From Macrothele yani (lineage: Eukaryota > Arthropoda > Arachnida > Araneae > Macrothelidae), in NCBI GenBank assembly GCA_039090855.1, contig CM077011.1, positions 21,453,001-21,517,000 on the forward strand: 64,000 nt of DNA, in the 5' to 3' direction. This document shows, one piece after another, positions 1 to 9,968 of this stretch. Made by a program: the position numbers and the translations under genes. The notes beneath the pieces were generated by a model. It had not been told where the DNA came from. It searched no databases and saw only the letters and a list, made by a program, of their open reading frames with translations. Every line of letters starts with the position of its first letter. The stretch's first letter is position 1.

Positions 1-102
1 TCCTAAGAATTTTCCCAGGCTTCCAAAATCGACTCCCCTTGTACTTTTACAACCACTGCTGATGTACATGTTGACCACTCCTCAGCTTTTACCGTTGGCT
101 CC

Positions 103-657
103 ATGACACGAGTCACAGGTAACGCTTCGGGTTCAGACTCTCCAGACGATCATGAAGCTTTAGTGGTTGCTGGAAAACGCAGTGGTGCTACTCGCTCCAA
201 GACGAAGAAGGCAAAGACTCTGGCATCCCGAAGATCATCTCGCTCTTCTACCCGCTCATCCTCTCGCTCCGTCAGCTCTCGACGACCGTTCTCCAGGTCG
301 CCTCTACACACTTCCTCTGAGACAGCATGTGAGGGTGCCTTTCCCTCACTAGAAGAATTCACAACTTTTCTTGCTGAAAATGCTTTCCCTGCTGAGCCTC
401 TGCCTTACGAGGACGTGCTGGATTGCCTTTTAGGGTCCTCTAGCCCTTCCTCAGCACGCACTTCCATTCAGCAGTATGAAGCAGCTCTTCCACAAGTGCT
501 GGTTCAATTACACTCACTTGAAAACACTCTTCGGCGCACTGCGGACGAGGTCCCGTGGAGTGCTTGTTTTCTCCGTCGACTCCACTCCATCACTACAGCC
601 AGTCAATTCCTACTGCATCCCACAACTAACCTAGACATTCAAGGTGGTGTCACTTAA
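103..657 (+). CDS. LINE-A ORF1 protein, C-terminal part
   Basis: The frame is open from base 7 (stop at 4-6) to the TAA at 655-657; the first ATG is at 103, but the real protein may start further upstream. Residues ~25-70 are a Ser/Arg/Lys-rich basic stretch of the kind that binds nucleic acid in LINE ORF1 proteins. The rest is low-complexity Ser/Leu/Pro sequence and I see no zinc knuckle or RRM. It ends inside the start of the endonuclease frame, which is +1 relative to it. The assignment as ORF1 rests mainly on position directly upstream of ORF2. The RS-like composition alone is not evidence for an SR splicing factor. Confidence 0.6.
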   Translation: MTRVTGNASGSDSPDDHEALVVAGKRSGATRSKTKKAKTLASRRSSRSSTRSSSRSVSSRRPFSRSPLHTSSETACEGAFPSLEEFTTFLAENAFPAEPLPYEDVLDCLLGSSSPSSARTSIQQYEAALPQVLVQLHSLENTLRRTADEVPWSACFLRRLHSITTASQFLLHPTTNLDIQGGVT

Positions 658-2218
658 TTGTCGCGGTTTTGCGACACCTCTTGCGAATGCGCTGGTACGA
701 GAGGATCTTGCTCCGCTGAATGCTGATATATTACTTCTGCAGGAAACAAACTGTACTTCCACCACTCAATTTCATCAATGGCGTCGGTGGGATCATACTT
801 TCCATCACGCCTACAGCCAACTGTCGCGTGGTGGCATGGCAGTTGGTGTTCACTCACGTTTTCGTTCAACTCTTTCCTCCTTCTCAGTGAAAAACTTATG
901 TCGAGACTTATTACAACGAGTCTCTTTCACCGTCGCAGCTGAAAAATTTCATGTATTCAACATTTATGTTCCTTGCACTCCTACTCACGTGCCAGAGTTG
1001 TTTGCAAAACTTCGACGGGCTCTGTCACGTATTCCCATCACCGACCGGGTACTTATCGGAGGTGACTACAATTGCACTCTACATCCCCTAACTGATCGCT
1101 CTTCTTCTTCCAGAGAACACCGCACGGAAGTAGTACATCTCTTACAGTCTATCACTTCAGACTTCTCACTAGTAGATGTTCAACGCCATTTGTCACCAAC
1201 CCAGACTACACATACATGGCGTGCACCAAGAGCCATTGATCCTCCTACTGCAAGATTGGATCGCTTTTATGCAACTTCTCTTCTTCTACCAGCAATATCA
1301 GATTCATGCTGTACACCCACTGCTTCCTCGGATCATTGCGCCATTGCCATAACAGTTTTTGCTACTTCAACACAGCCACGTACAATCCGGCCTTGGACTT
1401 TTGACGACACTCTTTTAGATGACTCAGCCTTCTGCTCATCGGTGCGAGATTTTCTTGCGGATTGGCGTACAAGGCTTCATTCTGCACCGTGCCCCCTCAA
1501 CGTTTGGTTGGAAGTAAAACGCCACCTCATATTACTGGTACGAAACCTGTCATACTCGATCATGACACAACGGAGGATGCGACTTGATCATACTAGGCAA
1601 ATGCTTTCTTTGCTCAATCTTGCTGATCCCCTATTTCAAGTCTACCAGGCAGAATTACATTCACTTTTGGTGCCACTGGCAAAACAAGCCCTTCAACGCC
1701 TTAAACTACAACACCTGAAACCTGATGCTTGTTCGTACGAATTCCTTACGTCACTTGAGTCAACTCGCCGATCCTCTTCTGTTCTGCAGCACCTTCGTCT
1801 TCCAACTGGAGTAGTTTCATCCGAACCAGTTCCAATTTGTTCTATGGTACGTAATTACTACATTTCAAAATTTTGTGAAACTCCTCCTCCCTCCCCTACG
1901 GCTTCTCCTCTTCTGTTCTCTTCTTTGCCTCAGGTCCCTTCTCATCTTTCAGCCAGTCTCCTCCATCCTCCCACTTTAACTGAGCTCTCTGACACTTTCT
2001 CGTCCCTCAACCCCGGGCTTCACCTGGCCCGGACGGTCTCCCTGTTTCTTTCTATAAGGCTTTTCTTCCTGCCCTCCTTCCATTTCTCCTCTGTGCCTTT
2101 TCTACTGCCATGCATCTTACATCTCTTCCAAGGAGTTTCACGCTCGCACATGTTGTACTTTTCCCCAAGAAGGGTGATCCGCTTGACTTGGGGAATTGGC
2201 GTCCCATCTCACTCTTAA
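644..2218 (+). CDS. LINE-A ORF2, endonuclease half (frameshifted from RT half)
   Basis: N-terminal exonuclease-endonuclease-phosphatase (EEP) domain that nicks target DNA for target-primed reverse transcription. Visible motifs in order: VSLNCRGF (metal-binding Asn), LLQET (catalytic Glu), RGGMAVGVH, GGDYNC (Asp/Asn), ARLDRFYAT and SDHCAI (final Asp-His). All key residues are present. The frame opens after a stop at 632-634 and has no ATG before the domain begins (GTG at 644), so it is probably reached by reinitiation or frameshift from ORF1, which it overlaps. True homology ends near 2010-2020. After that the conserved SPGPDG motif lies in the other frame, so residues beyond ~455 are out-of-frame sequence. 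Confidence 0.8.
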   Translation: MVSLNCRGFATPLANALVREDLAPLNADILLLQETNCTSTTQFHQWRRWDHTFHHAYSQLSRGGMAVGVHSRFRSTLSSFSVKNLCRDLLQRVSFTVAAEKFHVFNIYVPCTPTHVPELFAKLRRALSRIPITDRVLIGGDYNCTLHPLTDRSSSSREHRTEVVHLLQSITSDFSLVDVQRHLSPTQTTHTWRAPRAIDPPTARLDRFYATSLLLPAISDSCCTPTASSDHCAIAITVFATSTQPRTIRPWTFDDTLLDDSAFCSSVRDFLADWRTRLHSAPCPLNVWLEVKRHLILLVRNLSYSIMTQRRMRLDHTRQMLSLLNLADPLFQVYQAELHSLLVPLAKQALQRLKLQHLKPDACSYEFLTSLESTRRSSSVLQHLRLPTGVVSSEPVPICSMVRNYYISKFCETPPPSPTASPLLFSSLPQVPSHLSASLLHPPTLTELSDTFSSLNPGLHLARTVSLFLSIRLFFLPSFHFSSVPFLLPCILHLFQGVSRSHMLYFSPRRVIRLTWGIGVPSHS

Positions 2219-4257
2219 ATACTGATTATAAACTCTATACTAAATTTCTGTCCCGCCGGCTTAACCCCATACTCCCTCATATTCTCTCCACTAATCAAAC
2301 CTATACTGTACCCGGGCGCTCCATCTCCCATAATATTCAGCTTCTTAATGATCTAATTCACCTCGCCCGCTCTCGCTCAGAACCCCTTGCTCTTCTTTCC
2401 CTCGATCAACGCTCAGCGTTCGATAATATTTCTCATGATTACCTTCTTGCTACATTACTAAATTTCGGATTTCCTCCTTCCTTTGCTTCTCTTCTCATCT
2501 CCCTCTACCGGGACGCAGTTTTCCACGTCAAGCTGCTCAACCTTCTCACAGCTCCCATACCCTTTCGTCGCGGCGTGCGTCAGGGTTGCCCCTTATCCGG
2601 GCAGCTCTTCGCCCTCGCAATAGAACCTTTTTTACGCGCAGTCCATCGATCCTTCTTTGCTTCACTACCACCGGTTGTAGCCAGCACACGTCATCATGTT
2701 GCTACCTATGTTGCCTACGCCGACGATATTACATTCTGCATTCGGCAAGACTCACAATTTCACGATCTCCACAATCTCTACAATACTTACGCCTCATGTT
2801 CCGGAGCAGCTCTAAACACAACGAAAAGCACAGGCCTATGGACCGGTTCGTGGACTAACCGCACTGACTCTCCTTGGGGAGCAGAGTGGTCCAACACCTC
2901 TCAACGATTCCTAGGAGTCCACCTTGGAAAACCAGCAACTGCTTCACTCGTCACCTGGACGACTCTCCGGCCACGCCTACATCGCTCGGTCGCAATCTGG
3001 CGGCGCGCACAATTCTGCACCTCCGTCTTTCAAAGAGCACGTCTAACGCACACTTACCTGCTTTCAATGTGCACGTATTCCTGGTTGGCTTCGAAGCAAC
3101 CAGCACTACGTCTTCTTGAACTCACCCGCTGTCAAACTCAGGTTATCTGGCCCGGCCATCACTGGGTCGGAGCACCTCAACTCAGTCTGTCTCCTTCCAA
3201 CGGAGGCATTGGTCTACCCGACGTCAGATCCTATTACAAGGCTTATCGTGTGTCTACGTTTTTACGATCACTTGCGGCACCTGCTCCCTCTGCAGTTGCT
3301 GCTCGTGATGTCATAGTTTCTCCGCATAACCCACGCTTTACTCTCCTTTCGTTCTTACTCATGGACCACTGTCCCCTTCTCACACTTTTCCCTCCTGTCT
3401 ACAAAGAGGCTATCTCCTTTCTTCGTTCCCTCCCTCTTTCTCGCTCTCTCCCTGCCTCCACAAATGACCTACTTTCCGAACCTCTTTTTTCTTCTCTGCT
3501 ACACCCTCCCCATCTCCCATGTTTTGCTTTTCCTTCATGGCTCAGAGCTGGAGTCGTTACTGTCAGCGATCTTGTTAACACCGATCTTTCCTGGCTCCCC
3601 TTCTCTTCTCTACCCTCTGCTCTCCGTTTCAATGCCAACGCTCACTTTGTTCACAACTCTCTTATTTCTACTATAATCTCCCTGTTCCCTGAGCTTGCTA
3701 CTCCCTCAGGCCTCATTTCTGTTCACTCTGCCTCTCTCCTTCTCCCATTTTTTCTGTCGTCCATTGGTCCACCTCTTCCTCTTGTCTCTTTCTCAACAGC
3801 TGATCTCTACCGTTTTCTCTCTCGCTCTTCCGCACCTCTTCCCATTTCTGGTATTCCACTTTCTTCTACCTCCGCAGTGTGGTCCGCTGCGCTTTCCCCA
3901 CTTTCAGCACCCCTTGAAGTCAATTCACATTGGCTTTTCTTACACAACCGCCTCCCTGTGCCGTCGATTTTACATCGCATGACCATTTTATCTTCACCCT
4001 CCTGTCCGTATTGTGGCGAGGAGGCTGACGTTCAGCATGTCTTCATGAATTGCACAGTATTATTGCCAATACTCCATCTCGCTTTCACGCTAGCGCAACG
4101 ATCCTGTGAGACCGTCCTCACCTTCAGCGCCTACCGAACACTACTTCTGAACTCTTCTCGCCCTATTCACCTTCCGGCAGTCTGCTCCTACATCTTCGTG
4201 CTTGTAAAACATATAATTCACGTGTATCATCTTCAGCGTCCCCGAAGCTTCTACTGA
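2110..4257 (+). CDS. LINE-A ORF2, reverse transcriptase and zinc-knuckle half
   Basis: Reverse transcriptase of the same ORF2; in-frame homology actually begins near 2015 (SPGPDG, LPVSFYKAF), upstream of the ATG at 2110. Motifs: GNWRPISLLNTDYK, a Q-T-x3-PGRS block, LALLSLDQRSAFDNISH, RRGVRQGCPLSGQLF and the catalytic YADD at 2716-2727 (both Asp intact). Near the C-terminus (4002-4053) is a CX2C-X7-H-X4-C knuckle (CPYCGEEADVQHVFMNC), as in L1/Tx1 ORF2. It is separated from the endonuclease half by a single frame change around 2011-2021, caused by an indel or a sequencing error. The stretch 3380-3900 is very Ser/Leu/Pro-rich because the sense strand is pyrimidine-rich. Confidence 0.85.
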   Translation: MHLTSLPRSFTLAHVVLFPKKGDPLDLGNWRPISLLNTDYKLYTKFLSRRLNPILPHILSTNQTYTVPGRSISHNIQLLNDLIHLARSRSEPLALLSLDQRSAFDNISHDYLLATLLNFGFPPSFASLLISLYRDAVFHVKLLNLLTAPIPFRRGVRQGCPLSGQLFALAIEPFLRAVHRSFFASLPPVVASTRHHVATYVAYADDITFCIRQDSQFHDLHNLYNTYASCSGAALNTTKSTGLWTGSWTNRTDSPWGAEWSNTSQRFLGVHLGKPATASLVTWTTLRPRLHRSVAIWRRAQFCTSVFQRARLTHTYLLSMCTYSWLASKQPALRLLELTRCQTQVIWPGHHWVGAPQLSLSPSNGGIGLPDVRSYYKAYRVSTFLRSLAAPAPSAVAARDVIVSPHNPRFTLLSFLLMDHCPLLTLFPPVYKEAISFLRSLPLSRSLPASTNDLLSEPLFSSLLHPPHLPCFAFPSWLRAGVVTVSDLVNTDLSWLPFSSLPSALRFNANAHFVHNSLISTIISLFPELATPSGLISVHSASLLLPFFLSSIGPPLPLVSFSTADLYRFLSRSSAPLPISGIPLSSTSAVWSAALSPLSAPLEVNSHWLFLHNRLPVPSILHRMTILSSPSCPYCGEEADVQHVFMNCTVLLPILHLAFTLAQRSCETVLTFSAYRTLLLNSSRPIHLPAVCSYIFVLVKHIIHVYHLQRPRSFY

Positions 4258-5990
4258 CATAAATAAAGTCAGTACTGCGTTACTTTGTCATTTTCGTAAT
4301 CGCCTACTCTCCCGCCTTCGACTAGAACTTACCACTGCAGTTGCACGCTGCAGTGAACCACAGTTCCTATCAACTTGGTCACCAGCAACTACTTGGTTTG
4401 CAGGGTCGCCCACAACGCTTCACCTTACAGTCGGAACTTTTGTTTCACCTACCTCCTGATAGATACAATTTTTGCCATGCTGATTTGTCTTCAATCTCTG
4501 CTTCATCAGAGACTATTTTTTGTCTTTTCCGACAAATTATCATACATAAACTGTATTCTCTCACCACTATATTGAGCTTTGTGAATAGGTCGTTGCGTCA
4601 GCTACAAGCACCTGTAAATCTTCTTTTCATATGTCATTTTGAGACGATTTTTCTATACACATTTCCTGGTTTTTTTTTTTTTTTTTTTTTTTATTGCTTC
4701 GCAACTGAGTGCAATCTTGTTCCTCAACATTCACTGCACTATATTATTTGTACTCTCTATTTTATCAGAATTTTTTTGTTTGTCTCACTATTGTACATAA
4801 CTTTTAGTAGATCAATTATTGTATAGAATCCTATGAATTGTTCGAAGCATGAGCTACTTATAATTGTCAATTTCTTTTCACGCTTTTTTAAGACTCTGTT
4901 CTCATCCTCTTCACATGTATCATTTCGTGTATAACTCATGTGTAAATTTTTTTGTTTTTCATTACTCATCTTGCTGAATTATGTATTCTCTCTGCGATGT
5001 CAGAGACTATTTCTTTTTACCACCTCTGACAAATCAATATATATAAATTGTAACTTCTCATTGTACAGAATCATGTATATAGGTCGTTTCACGAACCACA
5101 GACATCTGTAAACTTTGTGGTTTTTACAGTATATTCTTATCTTCAATTCCTGATTCAACAGTGTAATTTTACTTCTCAGCTGTGTAAATTTGTGTTCTCC
5201 AATACTCACTGTGATGAGTTGTGTCTTCTCTCTGTATTTTCAGAGATTATTTTTTCTTTTGTATTCTCAGGAAAATTATTGTATATAACTATTTTTCATA
5301 TCACCGTTGTATGTAACATGTAGTACCGCGAGCCACATTCATCTGTAAATTTTTCATCATCTGTCTTTCGAACTTTCGATTTCATGTTTGTCCCTTGATC
5401 ACCTGCAACCTCCTGGTTTTCCAGGTCACCCACAATGTATCACCTTTCGGTCAGAACTTTTTTTTTTTTTTTTTTCATCAATATTGTGTAAAATTTATAC
5501 TCTATAGTGCTCATCATTCTGGATTGATTTTACTCTCTGTATTACCAGAGATTCATATTGCCTCGCCAGATTTCTACTGCACTTAACTGTTGTCATGCAA
5601 ACGTTGCACCGAATATTGTAATTAACGTAGCGCAAGCTGCACATTCTGTTAATTTCTCATCACCTGTCTTTTGAATCTATGTCTGCAAGCTCGAATTCTG
5701 TATTATTCCTTGCATCAATACTGTGCAAAATTAATATTGTATAACGCTCTTCTAGCTGAATTGTTCCTATTCTTTGCTTTGTCAGAGACTTTTGTTGCCT
5801 CACCTGACACTCGAGTGTAATTAACTGTTTTTTTACTATCATCAATGTACAGAACCGTGTAAATAAGCAGTAGCGTAAGCTACACGCACCTGTAAATATT
5901 TTCTTTTGTCATACATCATTTGAGATGATTTATTCAAGCACATCTCCTGTATCTTTCTTCTAATAAATACTGTGTGAAAACTATCCCTTC
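4258..5990 (+). repeat. LINE-A 3' region made of ~240-bp degenerate tandem units
   Basis: No coding homology. A recurring block (TCAGAGAnT + T-rich + cAgACAAAt) occurs near 4507, 4763, 4997, 5239, 5545 and 5781, i.e. every ~235-305 bp. A second block, a 'gcaCCTGTAAAt' phrase after 'GTA.CG.AAGC', recurs near 4604, 5100, 5337, 5645 and 5883. A third block (CCTGCAACnnCnTGGTTTnC) is shared by ~4377 and ~5396. T-runs lie at 4671-4691 and 5459-5475. This is either a long LINE 3'UTR with internal repeats or a separate satellite-like array into which the LINE inserted. Confidence 0.6.
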
Positions 5991-6004
5991 CGAGACATAT
6001 TTTC

Positions 6005-6996
6005 GACAAGGTTTTGGAACACGGCGATAGGCATGCGCTTCCATTCAGTACATAATGCTGCCCAGTCTACACACGATATGGAATTATCGTTAAACTACGC
6101 CGTAATAGTCCTTGCTTTATGGCCCGGAGCATTAACCTGCTGGTACCAACAAGGCTCGGTTCCATAGTATTGCCACAGAGTTGGTATAGCACAATTGTCC
6201 AGAATATCGAGTTATACGTGTTGATTAACAGGTTTGTCCACAATAACGAATGAGAAGGACCATACCACGAAAAAGTACACTGCTAGCTCCAAACTTGACC
6301 GTATGTACAGAACACTGTGGTAAAAAGCGTTACCCCGGCTGCCGCCATACCCACACACGGTTATTAGACTAGTGAATCGTGTATCTGGATTCATCAGTCC
6401 ATAGGACCCGTTTCCATTGATCTATGGTCCACAATAAATGTTCTTTACACCATGCTAAACGACGAGTAGCATTCAGAGTGCAGATGGAAGGCTTATGAAC
6501 CGCCGCATGACCACGGTAACCCACGGAACGAAGTTCTTTGCGAATGGTACGGGTACGTACCGAGGTTCCAGCATTGTTACTCACCTGTACACTGAGGTCT
6601 TGTACAGTACTTCGTCGATTAGGTGTAACGACTCTCCTGAGACTTAACCGTCTTCTGTCACTGATTTTCTTTGGTCTGCCGGTACGTTTTGCTGCTTCAG
6701 GCACGCCATGTGCCTTCCATTTATTCAGTACGTCCAAAATAGTTGATTTGGGTATGGTTAAACGCCTCTTGGTTTCTCTTATGGGCAACCCAATAATATA
6801 ACACCCATTCTTTCCTTTCTTAAAGTTAGTTCTCTCCCGCCGCGACATTTTCATTCAACCTCACAATGCGATATGATCGCAGTCAGCTGCTGGCTTGTTT
6901 TATACCGTTTGCAGCTGTACCACGCATCTTAACAACGCAGAGGAACCGTGCATTTGCTATTGAAGGGATGTCCGGTGACTTTTGTCAATATAGTGT
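6005..6996 (-). mobile_element. Tc1-type DNA transposon, truncated at its 3' end
   Basis: The right end (transposon 5' end) has a Tc1-like terminal repeat: on the minus strand TACACTATATTGACAAAAGT followed by CACCGGACATCC. A transposase pseudogene runs leftward. The left terminus is missing, cut where the LINE-A repeat region ends near 6000. Second-Asp region reads QQVNAPGHKA, where Tc1 families have QQDNAPxHKA, so the catalytic Asp is replaced by Val. Confidence 0.75.
6369..6854 (-). pseudogene. Tc1 transposase, N-terminal half
   Basis: Cut-and-paste transposase of the Tc1/mariner DD34E group. It shows an N-terminal helix-turn-helix region, a GRP-type AT-hook/NLS (TGRPKK, residues ~60), a second HTH, and the first catalytic Asp in VLWTDESRY near the end. 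It stops right after that motif. The remaining catalytic part continues leftward in other frames (6005-6394; fragments such as NQHVYNSI and the altered QQVNAP box), so at least two frame changes and a lost Asp make it dead. Confidence 0.8.
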
Positions 6997-7000
6997 ATAT

Positions 7001-7569
7001 GATCTACTTAACAAAAATTTATAATTATCTGAGATGTACGTTTGTGCCGGCACCATTTCGTGGCAAGGTAGAATAGAATTCCAGAAATATCATTAGAATT
7101 CAACACTCCGGTTTCAAATGGATGCACCTGGAACCCGCAGAGAAAAAGATCGGTTAATGTGTTGTATATGGGAATCACTGCTCTCAGATTCTTAGATGTG
7201 AGAATTTCACTTAATTTAGAATAAGGATTTTTGCAGAGATACAGAGATTTCGAAAGAGAAGTTTTTATATCACATGCAAGCTTTATGATTTTTGCAATAC
7301 GATAAAATATGATTTACAACGTTTTTTGCCAGCGAATTGGATTTTAAATAAATTATTAAAGAATATTTGGTACTCTTTGAAAACGAAAATTTCAGAAAAA
7401 AGTATTTCATATTATATAATTTCTTCTATACGCTTTGTAAGGACATCCCCTAGAAAAACGTATAATAGAGGTTCCGCTCTATTACCAAAGTTAAGCGGTT
7501 TTATTTTTCCATTTTTCAGTTACTTTTTATTTTACACATCTGTCTTTTTTTTAAATGAACGTGTTTATA
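7001..7569. other. Intergenic, no recognised content
   Basis: AT-rich sequence between two Tc1 elements. The only long ORF (7326-7640) runs into the terminal repeat of the next element and shows no domain. Confidence 0.5.
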
Positions 7570-8966
7570 CACTGCTGGCCACCCAAATGCAACACCAAGA
7601 AGGACACGAGATAGCAAAGCCAAATTTACTGGACACATAACAACAGATACAAAGATGAAACGATTGAGCTTATAGGCCCGTGCGACTTACGGAACATGCA
7701 GACATCAATAGTTCGTGTGGCCCCCATGGCTGGCAATAACGGCCGCTACACGCCGCGGCATCAAACGAAAGAGGCTTTGGATTTGGGCTTGGGGTATGTC
7801 GGTCCAGGCTGCTTCCACCACGTTGCCACAGTTTATCAAGCGTAGCAGCAAGTGGTGATTTCCGAGCCATTCAATTGCCGATCAGCGACCAGACGTGTTC
7901 GATGGGCGACATGTGGAGAGCAGGTGGGCCACGGCAGCAGTGACACCTAGTGTGCCGTGAAGAATTGTTGCACAATGCATGTCACGTGAGGGCGCGCATT
8001 GTCCAGTTGAAACGTGGCCGCTGGTAGGTCCTGCAAGTAGGGGAGGACTACAGGCTCCAAAACGTCGGAGATGTAGTGGTGGCTGTTGAGTATACCGGCG
8101 ATGCGTACCAGAGGTGTGCGGGTGTCATATCCAATTGCGCCCCAAACCATAACGCCAGGCGACGGACCGATATGGCGATGCATAATGCAGGCGTCATACA
8201 GGCTCTCGCCGCGGTGCCGCCACACGCGGATCCGAACATCGTGGTGTTGCAGGCAGAAGCGATATTCGTCGGAGAAAACAATGTCGTACCATTCCGTAAT
8301 CCATGTGCGGCGTTCAACGGCCCACTGCCACCGCACTCGCCGGTGGTGTAACGAGAGCAATGGGCGCCGTGCGACAAATCCCTGCTCCTGCAGACGACGT
8401 CGAACGGTACGTGCTGACACAGGTTGCTGCGCAACACACATTAATTCCTTCGCTAACGTTCATGATGTGGCGGTGCGAGCCGTCAATGCTCGCCGCACAA
8501 CATGCTGGTCCTCGCGTTCGGTGGTGTGCCGCGGCTGCAGAAATTGCTCACGTCGGTCCGTCAGTCCCTCCTGCACCCACCGAATCCATACTCGCCTCAC
8601 TGTGGCTGGATGTCGTCCCACACGGGAGCCGATGCCTCGGTACGATAAACCGCTGTCCCGATAAGCCACTATTCGTCCTCTGTCCAACTCCGAAACGTGC
8701 TGGAATGACTGCCGTATTCTGCAACGAGGCATCAGGAAGCTTCCCACGCGCAGGTCCGGCAGCACAACACACTCCTACTACTTACACCCCGCCTTCTGTG
8801 CACCCTTCTTATAGTGCTTCTTGGTGGCGTAGCGGTCGCACATGATTTGCACATGCCCTGCAATGCTAATCGTTTGCATGTCATCTCGCGGGCGACGCAT
8901 TCTACGGATTTCAGGCCAATCGGATGCTTCCTTTCTTGGTGTTGCATTTTGGGTGGCCAGCAGTCT
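7570..8966 (-). mobile_element. Tc1-type element family B, copy 1 (complete ends)
   Basis: Terminal inverted repeats CACTGCTGGCCACCC... at 7570 and its reverse complement ending near 8966, each continuing into AACACCAAGAAGGA. They are flanked by TA dinucleotides (7568-7569 and after 8966), the usual Tc1/mariner target duplication. Length ~1.4 kb. A second copy lies at 24309-25802. It is inserted next to sequence of the CTCF-motif-like repeat array that resumes at ~8975. Confidence 0.9.
7947..8765 (-). pseudogene. Tc1 family B transposase, copy 1
   Basis: Reading frame with HTH (FQHVSELDRGRIVAYRDSGL), second HTH (HPATVRRVWIRW), catalytic Asp box (DIVFSDEYRFCL), MVWGAIGYDTRTPLV and second Asp box (FQLDNARPHV). 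It is interrupted by a TGA at 8460-8462 where copy 2 has CGA (Arg), a CpG-type transition, with the frame otherwise unbroken across it. A second stop (TAG, ~7947-7949) and a frame change separate the last box, MSPIEHVWSLIGN, which is readable near 7880-7915. Known Tc1 transposases are ~340 aa, so this was nearly full length. Confidence 0.85.
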
Positions 8967-8969
8967 TAT

Positions 8970-9486
8970 ATCCCTGATTGTACGTCCATCTCTATTTCTT
9001 TCTCTGTGGACATAACGACAACATTTAGTCCGATTTGAAAAGCTATTTCTCAAGTCGAAAGCAACGGCGGACCATACGTTCTGGTGTCTTTCTGATGCAT
9101 GACATTATATTTAGAGATCGTAAACGCACAGAATATAATACTCAATATATATTTTACTCTATAAATTTGCTGCGAAAACAGAAACTCACAAAATTATTTT
9201 TACCTGACGATGCCTTCCACCACAAAAGTCGTGTTTCTGTTTGAAATAATGTCACCGATAGAGAACGAAAATGTGTATCGTGGTTTTCCCGAATTTTTTC
9301 ATCTGACAAGAGTGGTTTAGAATTTTTTCAGAGGGGGGGGGGATGCTTATTTAGAAGTCACAACGATGAACACTTCAGTATTTTACGATATAAAATGGTG
9401 ATCAAATACTTTTCCACTAGGCGGCATAAGCGCATATTTCTGTTTTTAACATGTTTGAAGTTGTATCTTTGCAATAAAATATCTTC
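8970..9486 (+). repeat. Degenerate CTCF-motif-like repeat array A, left part
   Basis: Shares phrases with the 24-27.7 kb array ('GTCCGATTTGAAAA', a CACTAGGCGGCATAAG block at ~9417, 'TTCTAAATATAAT'). A G10 run lies at 9335-9345. It is cut at 9487 by the Penelope-like element and resumes at 11964. Confidence 0.55.
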
Positions 9487-9700
9487 TAAATATAATGTAG
9501 ATATGATGAAGAGACTATCGTGCTGATTGGTACACAAATAAAGAAGATAGCTGTCTAAGCACGAACACTTTAGCTCAAACCAATTACAACACTCAAATGA
9601 AGCTAAGACGTATCACCGGTATCAAAAGTATACACAGTTAAAACCATGACGACACAAATAACTCATTCCATTGAGGTTTAAAAAGGTTTAATGTTAAAAA

Positions 9701-9761
9701 CTTGCGAGATCTTTCGAACCTACGACTTATAGGTTCATCATCAGGCACCAAAACTCGCAAG
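9701..9761 (-). ncRNA. Hammerhead-ribozyme-like motif (left arm)
   Basis: On the minus strand: CTTGCGAG, then CTGATGA, a 7-bp hairpin GAACCTA/TAGGTTC, GAAA, and CTCGCAAG, which pairs with the first block. This is the layout of a hammerhead core (CUGANGA, stem II, GAAA, closing stem). It deviates by an extra U between CUGAUGA and stem II, and the cleavage-site nucleotide is uncertain. Hammerheads are known in Penelope-like elements. Confidence 0.45.
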
Positions 9762-9968
9762 GTGCACATGAAACGTAGTGGTTATATACACGTGTGGTTA
9801 TGGGCAAAGACCGCGCATGCGTACAAGTCGGAACAGTATGAGGTCATAAAATACATACATTTAAAATAACCTGTAGGGTAAAAAACACATAATGGTTGTC
9901 ATAAATATAAGAAATATAAAATGAAGGTCAAAGTTCACTCGCCTGAGTTTTATATATGTACAATAAAA

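Larger units (their letters stand above)
1..5990 (+). mobile_element. Tx1/L1-type non-LTR retrotransposon (LINE-A), 5' end outside the window
   Basis: One LINE copy in the sense orientation: ORF1 tail, overlapping ORF2 (apurinic-type endonuclease, reverse transcriptase, CCHC zinc knuckle) and a long 3' non-coding region. The RT context GNWRPISLL and the C-terminal zinc knuckle are typical of the L1/Tx1 group. The left end may run beyond base 1. The right end is set only approximately, where the 3' repeats stop and a truncated Tc1 element starts. No poly(A) tail or target-site duplication was found, so the element boundaries are inference. One frameshift in ORF2 makes this copy probably inactive. 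Confidence 0.8.

Noticed and set aside
103..657. SR-type splicing factor from the Ser/Arg-rich stretch
   Set aside because: No RRM, directly upstream of a LINE ORF2, and overlapping it; LINE ORF1 is the simpler reading.
4671..4691. T-run as a transcription terminator or poly(A) tail of an inverted LINE
   Set aside because: It lies within LINE-A 3' repeat units on the sense strand, with no element end next to it.
9335..9345. G10 run as a G-quadruplex regulatory element
   Set aside because: A single homopolymer run without further G-tracts nearby; more likely a simple repeat. A similar run at ~59310 is also isolated.
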